DNA of 64,000 nucleotides from Flavobacterium sp. LC2016-13 (GTDB taxonomy: Bacteria > Bacteroidota > Bacteroidia > Flavobacteriales > Flavobacteriaceae), in contig NZ_WMDQ01000005.1 of NCBI RefSeq assembly GCF_009707955.1, positions 62,001 through 126,000 on the forward strand, in the 5' to 3' direction. A model generated the notes under the pieces. It had not been told where the DNA came from and made no database searches. It saw nothing but the letters and a program-made list of their open reading frames with translations. Below are positions 7,700 to 16,868 of the stretch, piece by piece. Position 1 is the stretch's first letter; each line of letters opens with the position of its first letter. A program made the translations under genes and the position numbers.

Positions 7700-8909
7700 C
7701 TTTTGCAGTTATTTTTTTAAGAATAAAAAAGGATATCAGTAATAAAGTCATTGGGATTAACGTGAAATAAAAAGCTTTTTCCGGCCCTTCATTTTTAAAA
7801 AGCCAGCCTGTTATTCTGGAACCTAAAGTTCCGCCAAGAGCAGAAAAAATTACAATTAATCCGGTCATTGAACTTTGGAGATTTTTAGGCAAAGCACTTA
7901 ATACAATTGAATTTAATAACGGATAAATAGGCGCAATAAATAATCCTATTAAAGGAAATGCAAATCCAATTAAGGGAATATCTGAAAGTGTATTAATGTT
8001 TTTTACTTCTAATCCAACTGTTTTTGGAAGTACAAAAATGACAATTAACATGGCTGAGATAATACACACGCTTAAAACCCAAATCCAGTTTACTTTTTTG
8101 GTGACGATTCCGGCGATTAATCTTCCTATTGCTAGTGAAATTGCCAAAATACTGGCCATCATAATACTAATGTTTTCCGGCAGATGAAGCACTTTTGTAT
8201 TGAATGTTGGCAACCAGGAAAGTATTCCCTGCTCGATCATTACAAATAAAAACACACTGATTACAAAAATAACAGTCAGCAGTTTTGCCATTAATTTGAA
8301 CATCTGTAAAAAATCATCTTTTAGGTTTACTCCTGCCGAAACTTCGGCTTCTTCAAATTTTATAAATAATAAAAACAGAAAGGACAAAAATGATAATCCT
8401 GCTAATAACCAATATACATTTAACCATGAATTTGGATCGTTTTCGTTATTAAAAGCCGGAAATAAAAAATAAGCCAGCGCAATTCCTACCATAAAAAAAC
8501 CTTCGATACTGCTCATTAAAGCATTGTGTTCTTTTTTGGTTTCGGTTACAGTTCCTATTAATGAATAAACGGAAACTTTGATCAAAGCAAATGAAACTCC
8601 AACGGTGGCAAAAAGGATTTTAGCATTGTCAAATGAGTTTCCAAAATACATAGAAATGCAGGCAAAAGTAACAAGTCCTAAACCTATTAACATCGCTTTT
8701 CTATAGCCAATTCTTGGTAAAAAAGAAGCTATAAAAAATGATACAATAGCAATTGGCATGTCTTTAAATGCTTCTAAAATACTTGCTTGAACTTCATCGA
8801 CTCCGTAATTTCTCTGTGATTTTAAAATCACGATTCCCACGCTATTTAATAAAATAGCAAAGACAAAATAATTGAGGTAAAGTGAGATTTTAATTCCTAT
8901 GTTTTTCAT
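7689..8909 (-). CDS. MFS sugar transporter
   Basis: This is a 12-helix major facilitator (406 aa) that should carry the sugar across the inner membrane for the trehalase encoded immediately downstream. The start chosen is MKNIGIKISLYLNYF; a 16-residue longer frame (from 8957) has a charged, hydrophilic lead-in and would run back into the hairpin repeat. Membrane segments recur along the whole length, with a central cytoplasmic loop near residues 190-215 and the loop RIGYRKAM after helix 2, typical of the FucP-like branch. It lies between the TonB receptor and trehalase genes on the same strand, 93 nt after the receptor. The substrate is inferred from context as trehalose. Confidence 0.85.
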   Translation of the reverse strand: MKNIGIKISLYLNYFVFAILLNSVGIVILKSQRNYGVDEVQASILEAFKDMPIAIVSFFIASFLPRIGYRKAMLIGLGLVTFACISMYFGNSFDNAKILFATVGVSFALIKVSVYSLIGTVTETKKEHNALMSSIEGFFMVGIALAYFLFPAFNNENDPNSWLNVYWLLAGLSFLSFLFLLFIKFEEAEVSAGVNLKDDFLQMFKLMAKLLTVIFVISVFLFVMIEQGILSWLPTFNTKVLHLPENISIMMASILAISLAIGRLIAGIVTKKVNWIWVLSVCIISAMLIVIFVLPKTVGLEVKNINTLSDIPLIGFAFPLIGLFIAPIYPLLNSIVLSALPKNLQSSMTGLIVIFSALGGTLGSRITGWLFKNEGPEKAFYFTLIPMTLLLISFFILKKITAKDEI

Positions 8910-8938
8910 TTTTTTATTTGTTTGTCTATGCTTTGTGG

Positions 8939-8978
8939 TTACTGTGCGGAGACGCACTGTTGTGCGCCTCTACAGTAA
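8939..8978. repeat. Palindromic intergenic repeat between TonB receptor and MFS genes
   Basis: The sequence folds into a hairpin with an outer stem TTACTGT/ACAGTAA and an inner stem GAGaCGCAC/GTGCGcCTC. It could act as a processing or attenuation point inside the presumed operon. Confidence 0.6.
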
Positions 8979-9002
8979 CTGTATTGTATTGGATTTATAA
9001 AT

Positions 9003-11642
9003 TTAGAAATTAACGGCTACCGAAAATCTAAAAGCACGTCCTAAAATAGGTCTTGCCATAAATACATCGCTTGCAGCAGATGTTGTTTGTCTCGGATCTC
9101 CTTCTGTTAAACCAATTTCGTTAAATAAATTCGAAGCATCGACTGCAAAACGAAGGTTTTTATACGTGTAATTTAAACCTGCTCCAACTTCTTTATAAGC
9201 CGGTAAAACTTGTTTGTTATCCTGATTCGTGAATTTTTTATCGTAATACGAAAACTGAACATAAGCTGTAAAATCTTTTGTAATATCAACTTCCGGTCTT
9301 AGGTTACAGAAAAATTTAGGGATTCTTCGTGCTGTATTTCCGTTAAAATCAAAAGTAGAACCATCAGCATTTGTCCCTGTAAAGTTATCGTACTCCGGTT
9401 TTTGAACCGTGAATGTAAAATTCAATTTTACAAATTCATATCTCGCATTGGTTTCTACCTCAAGACCAATATTATTTACGTCAGCAAATTTATTTTCTGA
9501 AGATCCATCAGATAAAATATCGGTGAAAGCCACATTTTTTAAACCCATGTGAAATAAATTCGCATTTACAGAGAAGAAAGAATTTGAATATTTATAACCT
9601 AATTCAAACTGATTTACTTCTGTATTTTCCAGTTTGCTTAAATCTGCCGCATTATCATAAAATGATTCTTCAATTGGGGATCTAAAGCCATGGCTGTAAC
9701 GAACATACGAAGCCATATTATCATTAAATTTATAATTTCCTGCGGCAGTATAAGACCATTCGCTTACATCATATCTCCAATATGTATATGGATTTCCTTT
9801 TACTGTTGTTACTGCATCATCGGCAGTATTGTTGTCCAGAATTCCTAAATCTTCGGCAAAAAATCTGGCGTTATCTCTGTATCCGGAATATTTGTCTTTA
9901 TTATATCTTAAACCTGCGTTGAAGGTTAAATTATCTGTTGCTTTGATTTCAGCGTCAGCATAAATATCATTCAAAAGACCTTTTGTTTGTGCGTCTCTTT
10001 CAAGCCAGGTAATTCTTTCAACACCATTCCAGGTATGATCAACTCCGGTTGTATTATCTTTTACGTTTAATAATCTTGGATTATCTGAAACACCTACTAA
10101 ATAAGAATTCCAGTTCCAGTATTGATTTGATTTCCAGTTAGAATAATAGTAACCTGCGGTTAATTTCACCGGATCTAAATCAAAAGAAAAAGAGAAATTA
10201 TTAGCAAAATTGTTCATTTTCTTTTCAATATGCCAAAGGTCAGCTCTCATGATTAAAGCATTTGGATCCAGCGTTTGTCCGTTATCTACATAACTGTAAG
10301 TCAAATTACTGGCCGTTGTGTTTTGAACTCCGGTTGCATACGCATCTTGTGTCCAAGGTCCGCCATTTGGGAAAATAGCGTTGTAATTTAAATCGATGCT
10401 CGTTTGTTTGAAGGCATTTTTGAACGTAACTTTTTCAGAGATTTTCTTTTTAAATTCAGCTCCAATAGAGTTGATAACCGGATGAGAACCATCTTCTAAA
10501 TCTGCGCTGAAAGTTCCGCCTCCATATTGAGGTACATTTAAATGACTGAAATTTACTGAAGTCAACGTTCCGTAATTTGGATTAAATCCGTCGATACCTT
10601 CAATTTTTCCGTTATTGCTTTTTAAAGGAATTGGCAAATAGAATGTGTTTCTGTCGTCAAGATGTTTGAAGTTTACTCTTAAATAATCGCTGTCATCAAA
10701 TTTATAGGTAATATTTCCTTTTATTTGTCCGCCTTTATTAGCTGTAAAACCAGTATTTCTTACGCCATTATCAGCTCTGTAAAATCCTCCAACATTAAAA
10801 AATAATTTATCCTGAATTAAAGCTCCAGATAAATTAAGGTCAGTTCTGAACATTCCGTAATCTGAAGTCGTGAATTTTGCTCTTCCCTGAAAATCATTTT
10901 GACCTGTTTTCGAAATAAAGTTAATGATTCCACCCGGAGCATTGTTGGCGAAAATTGAAGCAGAACCTCCACGAACGGCTTCCATTTTGCTTACCGTTTC
11001 GTCAAGTCTGTAAAATGTATCGGCGTTGGCAAATTGTAAAGCACCATCTTCAAAAACCGGTAATCCGTCTTCTTGAATCTGTACATATTCATAAGCTCCC
11101 GCAGACGGAATTCCTCTTGCAAAAAGGTTGTTTCCTATTTCTCCTCCAGATGCTTCAACGACAAATCCCGGAATTGTTTGAAGTAAAGCTGCCGTACTTG
11201 ATGGCGCTCTGTCCTCGATTGCTTTTGCTCCCATTGTTGTAATGGCAACGCTTGATTCTAATTTTGATCTTGGTGTTGAAGATCCTGTAACAACAACTTC
11301 TTTTAAGTTTTGCGATTCGCCTTCAAGCAATAAATCTGCCGTTACTGATTCGCCTTCTTTTACTGAGATTTCTTTTCGGTAAGTTTTGTAGCCAACATTG
11401 GTTACTTCGACAATATAGTTTCCTGCAAGAACATCAGAGAAAATATAACTTCCGTTTTCGTCTGTTATTACATTTTTTCCAGTGTCTTTTAAAGTAACAT
11501 TTGCGCCCGGAACTGTTTGTCCGTTTTCATCGAATACTTTTCCCGATACCGTATTTTTTACCTGAGCAAACAGGTTATTTGGAACAGAAATTAGGCACAT
11601 TATCAAAAATAAAAAGCCTAAATAAGATTGTTTCGGTTTCAT
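9003..11642 (-). CDS. TonB-dependent outer-membrane receptor (sugar uptake locus)
   Basis: This is an energy-coupled outer-membrane transporter of 879 aa. A signal peptide ends near LFAQ (residue 26). A carboxypeptidase-regulatory-like domain follows (VSGKVFDENGQTVPGANV to about residue 110), then the plug (LKEVVVTGSSTPRSK; VRGGSASIFANNAPGGIINF near 225-245) and the barrel, which ends in FRFSVAVNF with the terminal aromatic expected of barrel proteins. It has no SusD partner beside it. It begins the presumed operon with the MFS transporter and trehalase, and faces a LacI gene across paired operators, so it probably imports trehalose or a related disaccharide or glucan. Confidence 0.9.
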   Translation of the reverse strand: MKPKQSYLGFLFLIMCLISVPNNLFAQVKNTVSGKVFDENGQTVPGANVTLKDTGKNVITDENGSYIFSDVLAGNYIVEVTNVGYKTYRKEISVKEGESVTADLLLEGESQNLKEVVVTGSSTPRSKLESSVAITTMGAKAIEDRAPSSTAALLQTIPGFVVEASGGEIGNNLFARGIPSAGAYEYVQIQEDGLPVFEDGALQFANADTFYRLDETVSKMEAVRGGSASIFANNAPGGIINFISKTGQNDFQGRAKFTTSDYGMFRTDLNLSGALIQDKLFFNVGGFYRADNGVRNTGFTANKGGQIKGNITYKFDDSDYLRVNFKHLDDRNTFYLPIPLKSNNGKIEGIDGFNPNYGTLTSVNFSHLNVPQYGGGTFSADLEDGSHPVINSIGAEFKKKISEKVTFKNAFKQTSIDLNYNAIFPNGGPWTQDAYATGVQNTTASNLTYSYVDNGQTLDPNALIMRADLWHIEKKMNNFANNFSFSFDLDPVKLTAGYYYSNWKSNQYWNWNSYLVGVSDNPRLLNVKDNTTGVDHTWNGVERITWLERDAQTKGLLNDIYADAEIKATDNLTFNAGLRYNKDKYSGYRDNARFFAEDLGILDNNTADDAVTTVKGNPYTYWRYDVSEWSYTAAGNYKFNDNMASYVRYSHGFRSPIEESFYDNAADLSKLENTEVNQFELGYKYSNSFFSVNANLFHMGLKNVAFTDILSDGSSENKFADVNNIGLEVETNARYEFVKLNFTFTVQKPEYDNFTGTNADGSTFDFNGNTARRIPKFFCNLRPEVDITKDFTAYVQFSYYDKKFTNQDNKQVLPAYKEVGAGLNYTYKNLRFAVDASNLFNEIGLTEGDPRQTTSAASDVFMARPILGRAFRFSVAVNF

Positions 11643-11724
11643 GATTATTTGGTTTAGTTAGTAAAATTTTCATTTAATGAATGTAAACTTAATCACTATT
11701 TAACTTCAATTTAGGAATTACAAA

Positions 11725-11740
11725 TCGAAAACGTTTTCGA
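11725..11740. promoter_or_regulatory. LacI-type operator 1 (TCGAAAACGTTTTCGA)
   Basis: This perfect 16-bp palindrome has the CG centre typical of LacI-family operators. It sits in the divergent region between the TonB receptor and lacI-type genes. Confidence 0.85.
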
Positions 11741-11746
11741 AATGAC

Positions 11747-11760
11747 CGAAAACGTTTTCG
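11747..11760. promoter_or_regulatory. LacI-type operator 2 (CGAAAACGTTTTCG)
   Basis: This repeats the core of operator 1. The two centres are 21 bp apart, two helical turns, so both sites face the same side of the DNA and could bind dimers cooperatively. Confidence 0.85.
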
Positions 11761-11807
11761 AAAGTTAATTTTTTATCAATGAAATTAATTTTTAGTACAT
11801 TTATTTC

Positions 11808-12833
11808 ATGAATGACACAAAATTAATAGATATAGCCTCGGCATTAGGAATTTCAGTCACAACGGTTTCAAAGGCATTAAAAGGGTATACGGATATTAGT
11901 AAATCGACCCGCGCCAAAGTTATCGAAATGGCAGAAACGATGAACTATATGCCCAATTCTGTAGCGGTAAATCTTCGAACCAATGAAACCAAAACCATTG
12001 GTGTCATTATTCCGGCAACGGTTCATCATTTTTTTTCGAGCGTATTGAACGGCATTTTAGAAGAAGCTGAAAAACGAGGTTATTTGGTCATTATATTACA
12101 ATCAAATGAAAAATATGAACTGGAGAAAAAGCAGCTTGCTTTATTGATTCAGAAAAGAGTTGACGGCGTTTTAATGTCTCTTTCGAATGAAACAGATGAT
12201 TTCTCTCATATTAATGAAGCAATCCGAAAAAATACGCCTGTTGTATTATTTGATAAAATTGCCAAAAGAGTTGATTGCTCTAAAGTGGTTATTAATGATG
12301 CAAAAGCAGCTTTTGATGCCGTTTCATACCTTATTAATAAAGGCTTTAAAAAAATCGCTCACTTTAGAGGTTCGTATGTTCCTCAAAATTCAATTGATCG
12401 TTTTTTAGGCTATAAAAGAGCTTTGGAAGCACATGGAATCGAGTATGATTCGAAGTTGGTTTATGTTTGCGACAACAATACTGATTTTGAAGATGGCTAC
12501 GAAAATGCCCAAAAAATCATGGCGGAACATCCAGATATTGACGCTATTTTTGCGATTACGGATTTAGTGGCTATCGGAATTATTAAATATTTTAATGAAG
12601 CGGGAATAAAAACGCCGGATCAGGTTGCGGTTTTTGGCTTTAGCAATTGGTTTATGAGTACGGTAATTTCGCCTAAATTAACCACAATCGATCAGCCAGG
12701 ATTTGAAATGGGACACACAGCAGTTTCGATTTTAATTGATGAGATTGCAGACATAAAAGAACATCGACCGGTTGTGCATCAAATTATAGAACTTCCAACG
12801 AGAATCATAGAACGAGAATCGACTGTTAAATGA
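11808..12833 (+). CDS. LacI family transcriptional regulator
   Basis: This is a 341-aa regulator with an N-terminal LacI helix-turn-helix (residues 4-55: LIDIASALGISVTTVSKALK then a hinge ending YMPNSVAVNLRT) and a periplasmic-binding-protein-like effector domain (TIGVIIPATVHHFFSSVLNG to the end). The pattern GFKKIAHFRG and AIFAITDLVAIGIIKY are standard for the family. It is divergent from the TonB receptor gene, with two CGAAAACGTTTTCG palindromes between, so it very likely controls that operon and itself. The effector is unknown; trehalose, a phosphorylated form, or another sugar from the pathway is the obvious candidate. Confidence 0.94.
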   Translation: MNDTKLIDIASALGISVTTVSKALKGYTDISKSTRAKVIEMAETMNYMPNSVAVNLRTNETKTIGVIIPATVHHFFSSVLNGILEEAEKRGYLVIILQSNEKYELEKKQLALLIQKRVDGVLMSLSNETDDFSHINEAIRKNTPVVLFDKIAKRVDCSKVVINDAKAAFDAVSYLINKGFKKIAHFRGSYVPQNSIDRFLGYKRALEAHGIEYDSKLVYVCDNNTDFEDGYENAQKIMAEHPDIDAIFAITDLVAIGIIKYFNEAGIKTPDQVAVFGFSNWFMSTVISPKLTTIDQPGFEMGHTAVSILIDEIADIKEHRPVVHQIIELPTRIIERESTVK

Positions 12834-12844
12834 TTTTTTAGTTT

Positions 12845-12852
12845 TAACTTTG
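12845..12852 (+). promoter_or_regulatory. -7 promoter element of the 117-aa gene
   Basis: TAACTTTG matches TAnnTTTG, 22 nt before the ATG at 12875, suggesting the small gene has its own promoter after the LacI gene. Confidence 0.5.
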
Positions 12853-12874
12853 TGGCAATCTTTAAAAAGCATCA

Positions 12875-13228
12875 ATGTTTCCGATTCCTGAAAATACCGA
12901 TATTTTATTGGCTGATGCCGAAAGTGGAAATTTATATATAAGCCTGATTGAACAAATCAATAAAGATTTTAATCTGGCCAATGAAGGAATCGATTTTCCG
13001 TTAAGTATTTCTCCCGAAGAATTAAAAATTCAGCTTCACGAAAAAATCTACAGAATGATTCAGTACAAATTTGCTGAATATTTGAACTTACTTTACATTA
13101 TTGATGTTGCTGAAAATGAAATCAAAAAGTTAGATGGCTCTGATTTAGTTATTCTTGCCGAGCAAGTTGCTTTTCTAATTTTAAAAAGAGAATGGCAGAA
13201 AGTGTGGTTTCGTAATCATTATAAGTGA
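12875..13228 (+). CDS. Conserved hypothetical protein, 117 aa
   Basis: I do not recognise a characterised family. The product is soluble, acidic in its first half and mostly helical by composition, with no signal peptide, membrane segment or cysteine cluster. A leucine/isoleucine-rich helix runs from about residue 62 to 100 (LNLLYIIDVAENEIKKLDGS, then LVILAEQVAFLILKREW), ending in a basic, aromatic tail (WQKVWFRNHYK). It follows the LacI gene by 41 nt on the same strand but has a good -7 element of its own. Intact, with codon use like its neighbours. Confidence 0.75.
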   Translation: MFPIPENTDILLADAESGNLYISLIEQINKDFNLANEGIDFPLSISPEELKIQLHEKIYRMIQYKFAEYLNLLYIIDVAENEIKKLDGSDLVILAEQVAFLILKREWQKVWFRNHYK

Positions 13229-13344
13229 AAAAAGGCACAAAGGCTAAAAGGCACAAAGGTTCAGAGGTTTCTCTTCTTTGTGGCAAATCCTAAGTTCAAT
13301 AGAAAAATCTCTGAACCTTTGTCTCTTTGCAACTTTGAACCTTT
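13229..13344. repeat. Inverted intergenic repeat (GGCACAAAGG / CCTTTGT type)
   Basis: This intergenic stretch between convergent genes is made of AAAGGCACAAAGG modules followed by inverted counterparts; AAAGGTTCAGAGG (from 13255) pairs with CTCTGAACCTTT (to 13320). It may terminate both transcripts. Related CTTTGTGTCTTTGC sequence occurs at 55354-55413. Confidence 0.55.
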
Positions 13345-13896
13345 TTAAAAATATACTCTCACAAAAGGCATAAACGCCGATCCGTAAAGGCTTCTGTCGT
13401 CTCTAAACAGAACATCGTAACGTCCGCCAATAGTTACGTTTCCGGTTCTGTAGCCGGCTCCAAGATATAAAGCGGTATTCCAGTAATTATCAGAAAAAGC
13501 GGGTCTGTTGATGTTAGATTCATATCTTGTATCAACTCTTACTTCCTCTAATTCGGCAGATAATTGCACTTTTGGAATAGGGTTTACAAGTGTTATTAAA
13601 CTTCCTCCGTATACATAAGAATCGTAATAATTTTTAGAAGATAAATAACCAAACTGCAAGCCAACTCCAACGGCAACAATTTGATTAACATTATAAATCG
13701 CACTTGGCATTACAGAAATATCAGTATATCCTGAACCTATTCCCAAACCGAGTCCACCGCCAAACTGAACCTTGTCCCAAAAATCTTTAGTGTTATCTGC
13801 AGGGTAATTTTCCTGCGCCATTGAATAACTTGAAAACATGAGTATCAAAATCACAAAAAATGATTTGAAAACGTTTGAAATTTGATTTTTATTCAT
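13345..13896 (-). CDS. Secreted outer-membrane beta-barrel-like protein, function unknown
   Basis: The 183-aa product starts with a signal peptide (MNKNQISNVFKSFFVILILM, cleavage near SMAQ). The mature part alternates glycine, aromatic and small residues in short strands (FGGGLGLGIGSGYTDISVMP; AVGVGLQFGYLSSKNYY; TALYLGAGYRTGNVTIGGRY) and ends in FMPFVRVYF, with the C-terminal phenylalanine common in outer-membrane barrels. About eight strands would fit. It is divergent from sucA and convergent with the 117-aa gene. It has no visible link to the 2-oxoglutarate dehydrogenase next door, so a functional name borrowed from that neighbour would be unsafe. Confidence 0.8.
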   Translation of the reverse strand: MNKNQISNVFKSFFVILILMFSSYSMAQENYPADNTKDFWDKVQFGGGLGLGIGSGYTDISVMPSAIYNVNQIVAVGVGLQFGYLSSKNYYDSYVYGGSLITLVNPIPKVQLSAELEEVRVDTRYESNINRPAFSDNYWNTALYLGAGYRTGNVTIGGRYDVLFRDDRSLYGSAFMPFVRVYF

Positions 13897-13969
13897 GGCT
13901 TAACACTATTTTTAACAAATTTTTACGTAAAAGTAAGCAAAAAAAAGATTTAAATAAATGCGATTGTTG

Positions 13970-13977
13970 TACTTTTG
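13970..13977 (+). promoter_or_regulatory. -7 promoter element of sucA
   Basis: TACTTTTG matches TAnnTTTG. It implies a transcript start near 13984 and a leader of about 30 nt to the ATG at 14014, which argues against the longer frame starting at 13975. Confidence 0.6.
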
Positions 13978-14013
13978 CCTTTCTATTTAACAAAAAGTAT
14001 ATTCACTAATATT

Positions 14014-16788
14014 ATGGATAGGTTTTCATTTTTAAATGCAGCGCATACAGAGTTTTTCGCACAATTATATGATCAATATTTAGTAAATCCGGATAGCGTT
14101 GAGCCAAGCTGGAGAAGTTTTTTTCAAGGTTTCGACTTTGGACAAACGACTTATAATGACGAAAATCCAGTTCAACACATTGTTGAATATGTGACTAGCC
14201 CCAACACAGATTACAGTCAGGTTTCAGAAAAACTGCAAAAAGAATTTAATGTTCTAAAATTAATTGATGGATACCGTACACGCGGACATTTGTTTACTAA
14301 AACAAATCCTGTTCGTGACCGCAGAACTTCGTCTCCGACTTTAGATATTGAGAATTTCGGATTAACAACTGCTGACCTTTCTACAGTTTTTGATGCTGCT
14401 CAGACTATCGGAGTAGGACCATCTTCTCTGCAAGATATTGTAACTCGTCTAAAATCTATTTATTGCCAGCATATTGGTATTGAATATATGTACATCAGAA
14501 ATCCTGGTGTTGTAAAATGGATTCAGGAAAAACTGGCTGTAAATGTTAATCAGCCTAATTTCTCTACAGAAGAAAAGAAAACAATCTTAAATAAATTAAA
14601 CGAAGCTGTTTCTTTCGAGAACTTTTTGCACACTAAATATGTGGGACAAAAACGTTTTTCATTAGAAGGTGGAGAATCTATCATCCCGGCTCTTGACGCT
14701 TTAATCGAAAAAGCGGCAGAAAAAGGTGTTGAACAATTCGTAATGGGAATGGCTCACCGTGGTCGTTTGAACGTTTTGGCAAACATCTTCGGAAAATCGA
14801 CTCAGGATATTTTCGGTGAGTTTGACGGTAAAGATTACGATCAGGAATATTTTGATGGTGACGTAAAATACCACTTAGGTCTTACTGCCGACAAAAAAAC
14901 AAGATCTGGAAAAAGCATCAATATCAATTTAGCACCAAACCCTTCGCATTTAGAAACGGTTGGAGCTGTAATTGAAGGAATCACAAGAGCAAAACAAGAT
15001 AAATATTATGCTGATGATTTCTCTAAAGTATTGCCAATCGCTGTACACGGAGATGCTGCAATCGCAGGTCAGGGTATCTTGTATGAAATTATTCAGATGG
15101 CTCAGCTTGATGGTTACAAAACCGGAGGAACAATCCACATTGTAATTAACAATCAGGTTGGTTTTACAACTAATTACTTAGACGCTCGTTCTTCTACTTA
15201 TTGTACAGACGTTGCTAAAGTAACTCTTTCACCAGTATTACACGTAAATGCTGATGATGCAGAAGCTGTTGTACATGCAGTATCTTTTGCATTAGATTAT
15301 AGAATGCAATTTGGACGTGACGTATTTATCGATTTATTAGGATACAGAAAATACGGTCATAACGAAGGTGACGAACCTCGTTTTACTCAGCCGGTTTTAT
15401 ATAAAATCATCGCAAAACATAAAAATCCAAGAGATATTTATGCTGAAAAATTATTGTCTGACGGCGTAATCGATGCATCTTATGTAAATGCTTTAGAAAA
15501 AGAATATAAATTAGATCTGGAGGAGAACTTAGAAGCTTCCCGTAAAAAAGATTTAACTATTATAACTCCATTCATGAAAAACGAATGGGACGGATTTGTT
15601 CAGGTAACAGATACGCAAATGCTTCAAAAAGTAGATACTTCTTTCGATAAAAAAGGATTGGATTCTATCATAAGCACAATTTCTACATTACCATCAGACA
15701 AGAAATTCATCAGTAAAATAAGTAAAATTGTTACGGATAGAAAATCAGGATATGATAATAACACGATTGATTGGGGAACTGCAGAAGCACTAGCTTACGG
15801 TTCACTTTTAACGGAAGGATTTGATGTTCGTATTTCAGGTCAGGACGTTGAGCGTGGTACATTCTCTCACCGTCATGCTGTAGTTAAAGTTGAAGATTCT
15901 GAAGAAGAAGTAATTCTTTTAGATGCTATCGAAAACAAAAAAGGAAAATTCGGTGTATTCAATTCACTTTTATCTGAATACGGCGTTCTTGGTTTTGATT
16001 ATGGATATGCATTGGCTAATCCAAAAGCATTAACGATTTGGGAAGCACAATTTGGAGATTTCTCTAATGGAGCTCAAATCATGATTGACCAGTATATTTC
16101 ATGTGGTGAAGATAAATGGAACAACCAAAACGGTATTGTTTTATTATTGCCTCACGGATATGAAGGACAAGGTGCAGAACACTCTTCTGCAAGAATGGAG
16201 CGTTACTTACAATTGTGTGCAAGACAAAATATGTATGTTGCTGATTGTACAACGCCAGCCAATTTCTTTCACTTGTTAAGAAGACAAATGAAAACAAATT
16301 TCCGTAAACCTTTAGTAGTTTTCTCTCCAAAAAGTTTGTTACGTGATCCAAGATGCGTATCAACAGTTGAAGAGTTGGCAAAAGGAAGTTTCCAGGAAAC
16401 CATTGACGATAATACAGTAGACAAAAAGAAAGTAAAAACTTTAGTTTTTGTTACTGGTAAATTCTACTACGACATTGTTGCCGAAAGAGAAAGTAATGGA
16501 AGAAAAGATGTTGCAGTTGTTCGTATCGAACAATTGTTCCCTTTACCTGTTGAGCAATTAAAAGCAATTATCGCACAATATCCAAATGCTGATGATTATG
16601 TTTGGGCTCAGGAAGAACCTAAAAACATGGGAGCTTACAGCTTTATGTTAATGAACTTTGACCTTGTAAAATGGAGATTGGCTTCATTAAAAGCTTATGC
16701 TGCTCCGGCATCAGGAAGTTATACACGTGCAAAACGTCGTCATGCAGATGCGATTAGAATGGTATTCGATAAAAATTTATTCAGATAA
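14014..16788 (+). CDS. sucA: 2-oxoglutarate dehydrogenase E1 component
   Basis: It is the thiamine-diphosphate decarboxylase that starts conversion of 2-oxoglutarate to succinyl-CoA in the citric acid cycle. The 924-aa chain begins MDRFSFLNAAHTEFFAQLYD, the N-terminal E1 segment that contacts the rest of the complex. Later landmarks are GMAHRGRLN near residue 245, HGDAAIAGQG near 344 and NNQVGFTT near 378 (cofactor pocket), and RHAVVKVED / LLPHGYEGQGAEHSSAR in the C-terminal transketolase-like part. The upstream in-frame ATG at 13975 would overlap the promoter and adds no conserved sequence. sucB follows after 80 nt on the same strand; an E3 gene is not in the window. Confidence 0.97.
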   Translation: MDRFSFLNAAHTEFFAQLYDQYLVNPDSVEPSWRSFFQGFDFGQTTYNDENPVQHIVEYVTSPNTDYSQVSEKLQKEFNVLKLIDGYRTRGHLFTKTNPVRDRRTSSPTLDIENFGLTTADLSTVFDAAQTIGVGPSSLQDIVTRLKSIYCQHIGIEYMYIRNPGVVKWIQEKLAVNVNQPNFSTEEKKTILNKLNEAVSFENFLHTKYVGQKRFSLEGGESIIPALDALIEKAAEKGVEQFVMGMAHRGRLNVLANIFGKSTQDIFGEFDGKDYDQEYFDGDVKYHLGLTADKKTRSGKSININLAPNPSHLETVGAVIEGITRAKQDKYYADDFSKVLPIAVHGDAAIAGQGILYEIIQMAQLDGYKTGGTIHIVINNQVGFTTNYLDARSSTYCTDVAKVTLSPVLHVNADDAEAVVHAVSFALDYRMQFGRDVFIDLLGYRKYGHNEGDEPRFTQPVLYKIIAKHKNPRDIYAEKLLSDGVIDASYVNALEKEYKLDLEENLEASRKKDLTIITPFMKNEWDGFVQVTDTQMLQKVDTSFDKKGLDSIISTISTLPSDKKFISKISKIVTDRKSGYDNNTIDWGTAEALAYGSLLTEGFDVRISGQDVERGTFSHRHAVVKVEDSEEEVILLDAIENKKGKFGVFNSLLSEYGVLGFDYGYALANPKALTIWEAQFGDFSNGAQIMIDQYISCGEDKWNNQNGIVLLLPHGYEGQGAEHSSARMERYLQLCARQNMYVADCTTPANFFHLLRRQMKTNFRKPLVVFSPKSLLRDPRCVSTVEELAKGSFQETIDDNTVDKKKVKTLVFVTGKFYYDIVAERESNGRKDVAVVRIEQLFPLPVEQLKAIIAQYPNADDYVWAQEEPKNMGAYSFMLMNFDLVKWRLASLKAYAAPASGSYTRAKRRHADAIRMVFDKNLFR

Positions 16789-16801
16789 AAGAATGTTTCA
16801 A

Positions 16802-16842
16802 GTTTAAAGTTTCAGGTTTAATGCTAACATGAAACTTTAAAC
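16802..16842. repeat. Inverted repeat between sucA and sucB
   Basis: GTTTAAAGTTTCA at 16802-16814 pairs perfectly with TGAAACTTTAAAC at 16830-16842 (13-bp stem, 15-nt loop). It has no T-tract directly after it, so it may set the E1:E2 ratio or protect mRNA ends rather than terminate. Confidence 0.6.
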
Positions 16843-16868
16843 AATTAAAACTTTAAACAAAGACAAAG

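Noticed and set aside
13975..14013. Longer sucA start at 13975
   Set aside because: It overlaps the TACTTTTG promoter element at 13970-13977 and adds residues absent from E1 proteins.
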